Of a stretch of DNA of 64,000 nt, positions 63,885 to 64,000 are shown piece after piece; position 1 is the first letter of the stretch; the number at the start of each line of letters is the position of its first letter. This DNA is from Flavobacterium poyangense. Lineage in GTDB: Bacteria; Bacteroidota; Bacteroidia; Flavobacteriales; Flavobacteriaceae. The notes below the pieces were generated by a model. That model was not told the DNA's origin. It saw nothing but the letters and a program-made list of their open reading frames with translations, and searched no databases. The position numbers and the translations under genes were made by a program. The stretch spans positions 967,113 to 1,031,112 of the forward strand of contig NZ_JAALLN010000001.1 in the NCBI RefSeq assembly GCF_011751075.1, given 5' to 3'.

Positions 63885-64000
63885 TCATTCTTCCGGCGTT
63901 TCCTCAATAATTCGCGATCCCTTACAATCAAGCAAAAAACTGTTGTTTTTATCCAGATAAAAATCTATTATAATTTCCTTATTACCGTAACTATCAATGC
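63885..64000 (-). CDS. Paralogue of the preceding gene, 5' part outside the window
   Basis: Partial frame, stop TGA at 63887-63885, open to the window edge (38 residues). It ends IDSYGNKEIIIDFYLDKNNS, then FLLDCKGSRIIEETPEE. Over 21 residues 12 are identical to the C-terminal part of the gene at 63344 (EI.IDFY..K..S...DC.GS), so the two are tandem duplicates. Its start and any signal peptide are not visible. Confidence 0.65.
   Translation of the reverse strand, partial: IDSYGNKEIIIDFYLDKNNSFLLDCKGSRIIEETPEE

Noticed and set aside
1..64000. tRNA, rRNA, tmRNA or riboswitch
   Set aside because: I looked for conserved cores by eye in the gene-free stretches and saw none; short structured RNAs could still be missed without a covariance search.

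Overview
The window is AT-rich DNA from the Bacteroidota, most likely a Flavobacterium close to F. johnsoniae. The evidence is gene content and signals read directly from the sequence: SprA, RemB and a PorP/SprF-like protein (type IX secretion and gliding), an Alternative Complex III operon joined to an aa3-type oxidase, DUF4270/DUF4403/DUF4907 lipoproteins, and repeated TAnnTTTG promoter motifs with almost no Shine-Dalgarno sequences. There are no rRNA or tRNA genes, insertion sequences, phage genes or CRISPR arrays that I can see. Most of the window is core chromosome.

Layout, left to right. 1-4.4 kb: end of uppS, then bamA and two OmpH/Skp chaperones (outer-membrane biogenesis), followed by murI. 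5.5-11.8 kb: an outer-membrane barrel/DUF4270 lipoprotein pair, then a kelch-lipoprotein/DUF4907/LytS/LytTR cluster. 11.8-15.8 kb: gamma-carbonic anhydrase, PorP/SprF-like, a three-domain Nfu protein, a helical Ala/Glu protein and an MscS channel. 15.8-23.6 kb: a seven-gene minus-strand run, ABC ATPase - two MacB-like permeases - adaptor - TolC - second adaptor - tsaB. 23.8-30.3 kb: a DUF4403 lipoprotein, then cytochrome oxidase biogenesis genes (cyoE, two subunit III genes, subunit IV, a cysteine-pair-less SCO paralogue, SCO, DUF420, a small CxxC protein). 30.9-42.6 kb: remB, deoC, vanZ-like, gcvH, the 7.3-kb sprA and ruvA. 42.9-50.5 kb: malic enzyme, a CBS protein, queG, ruvB, and an ECF sigma factor operon. 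51-62.6 kb: actA-actB-actC-actD-actE-actF-coxB-ctaD, the quinol-to-oxygen respiratory supercomplex. 62.8-64 kb: a SPOR protein and two tandem paralogous genes, the second cut by the window edge.

Functional links: the 25-30 kb oxidase subunits and copper-insertion genes serve the oxidase whose subunits I and II lie at 51-54 kb. SprA, RemB and PorP are scattered as single genes inside housekeeping neighbourhoods. BamA and the OmpH proteins would be needed to insert SprA and the other barrels seen here.

I see no clearly new multi-gene defence or mobile system. The most unusual signal is in the intergenic DNA. Several spacers are built from short repeated words: 8-bp arrays of CACCTTTG/AACCTCAG/AACTTAGA type, 7-bp arrays of GGAGTCT type, and long inverted repeats, with related copies in widely separated spacers. 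Other leads are a 22-bp perfect hairpin near 50.9 kb, a palindrome in front of the ECF operon, very short promoter-to-start distances at murI and ruvB, His-rich extensions on ActF and CtaD, and the SCO-like paralogue without its copper cysteines.
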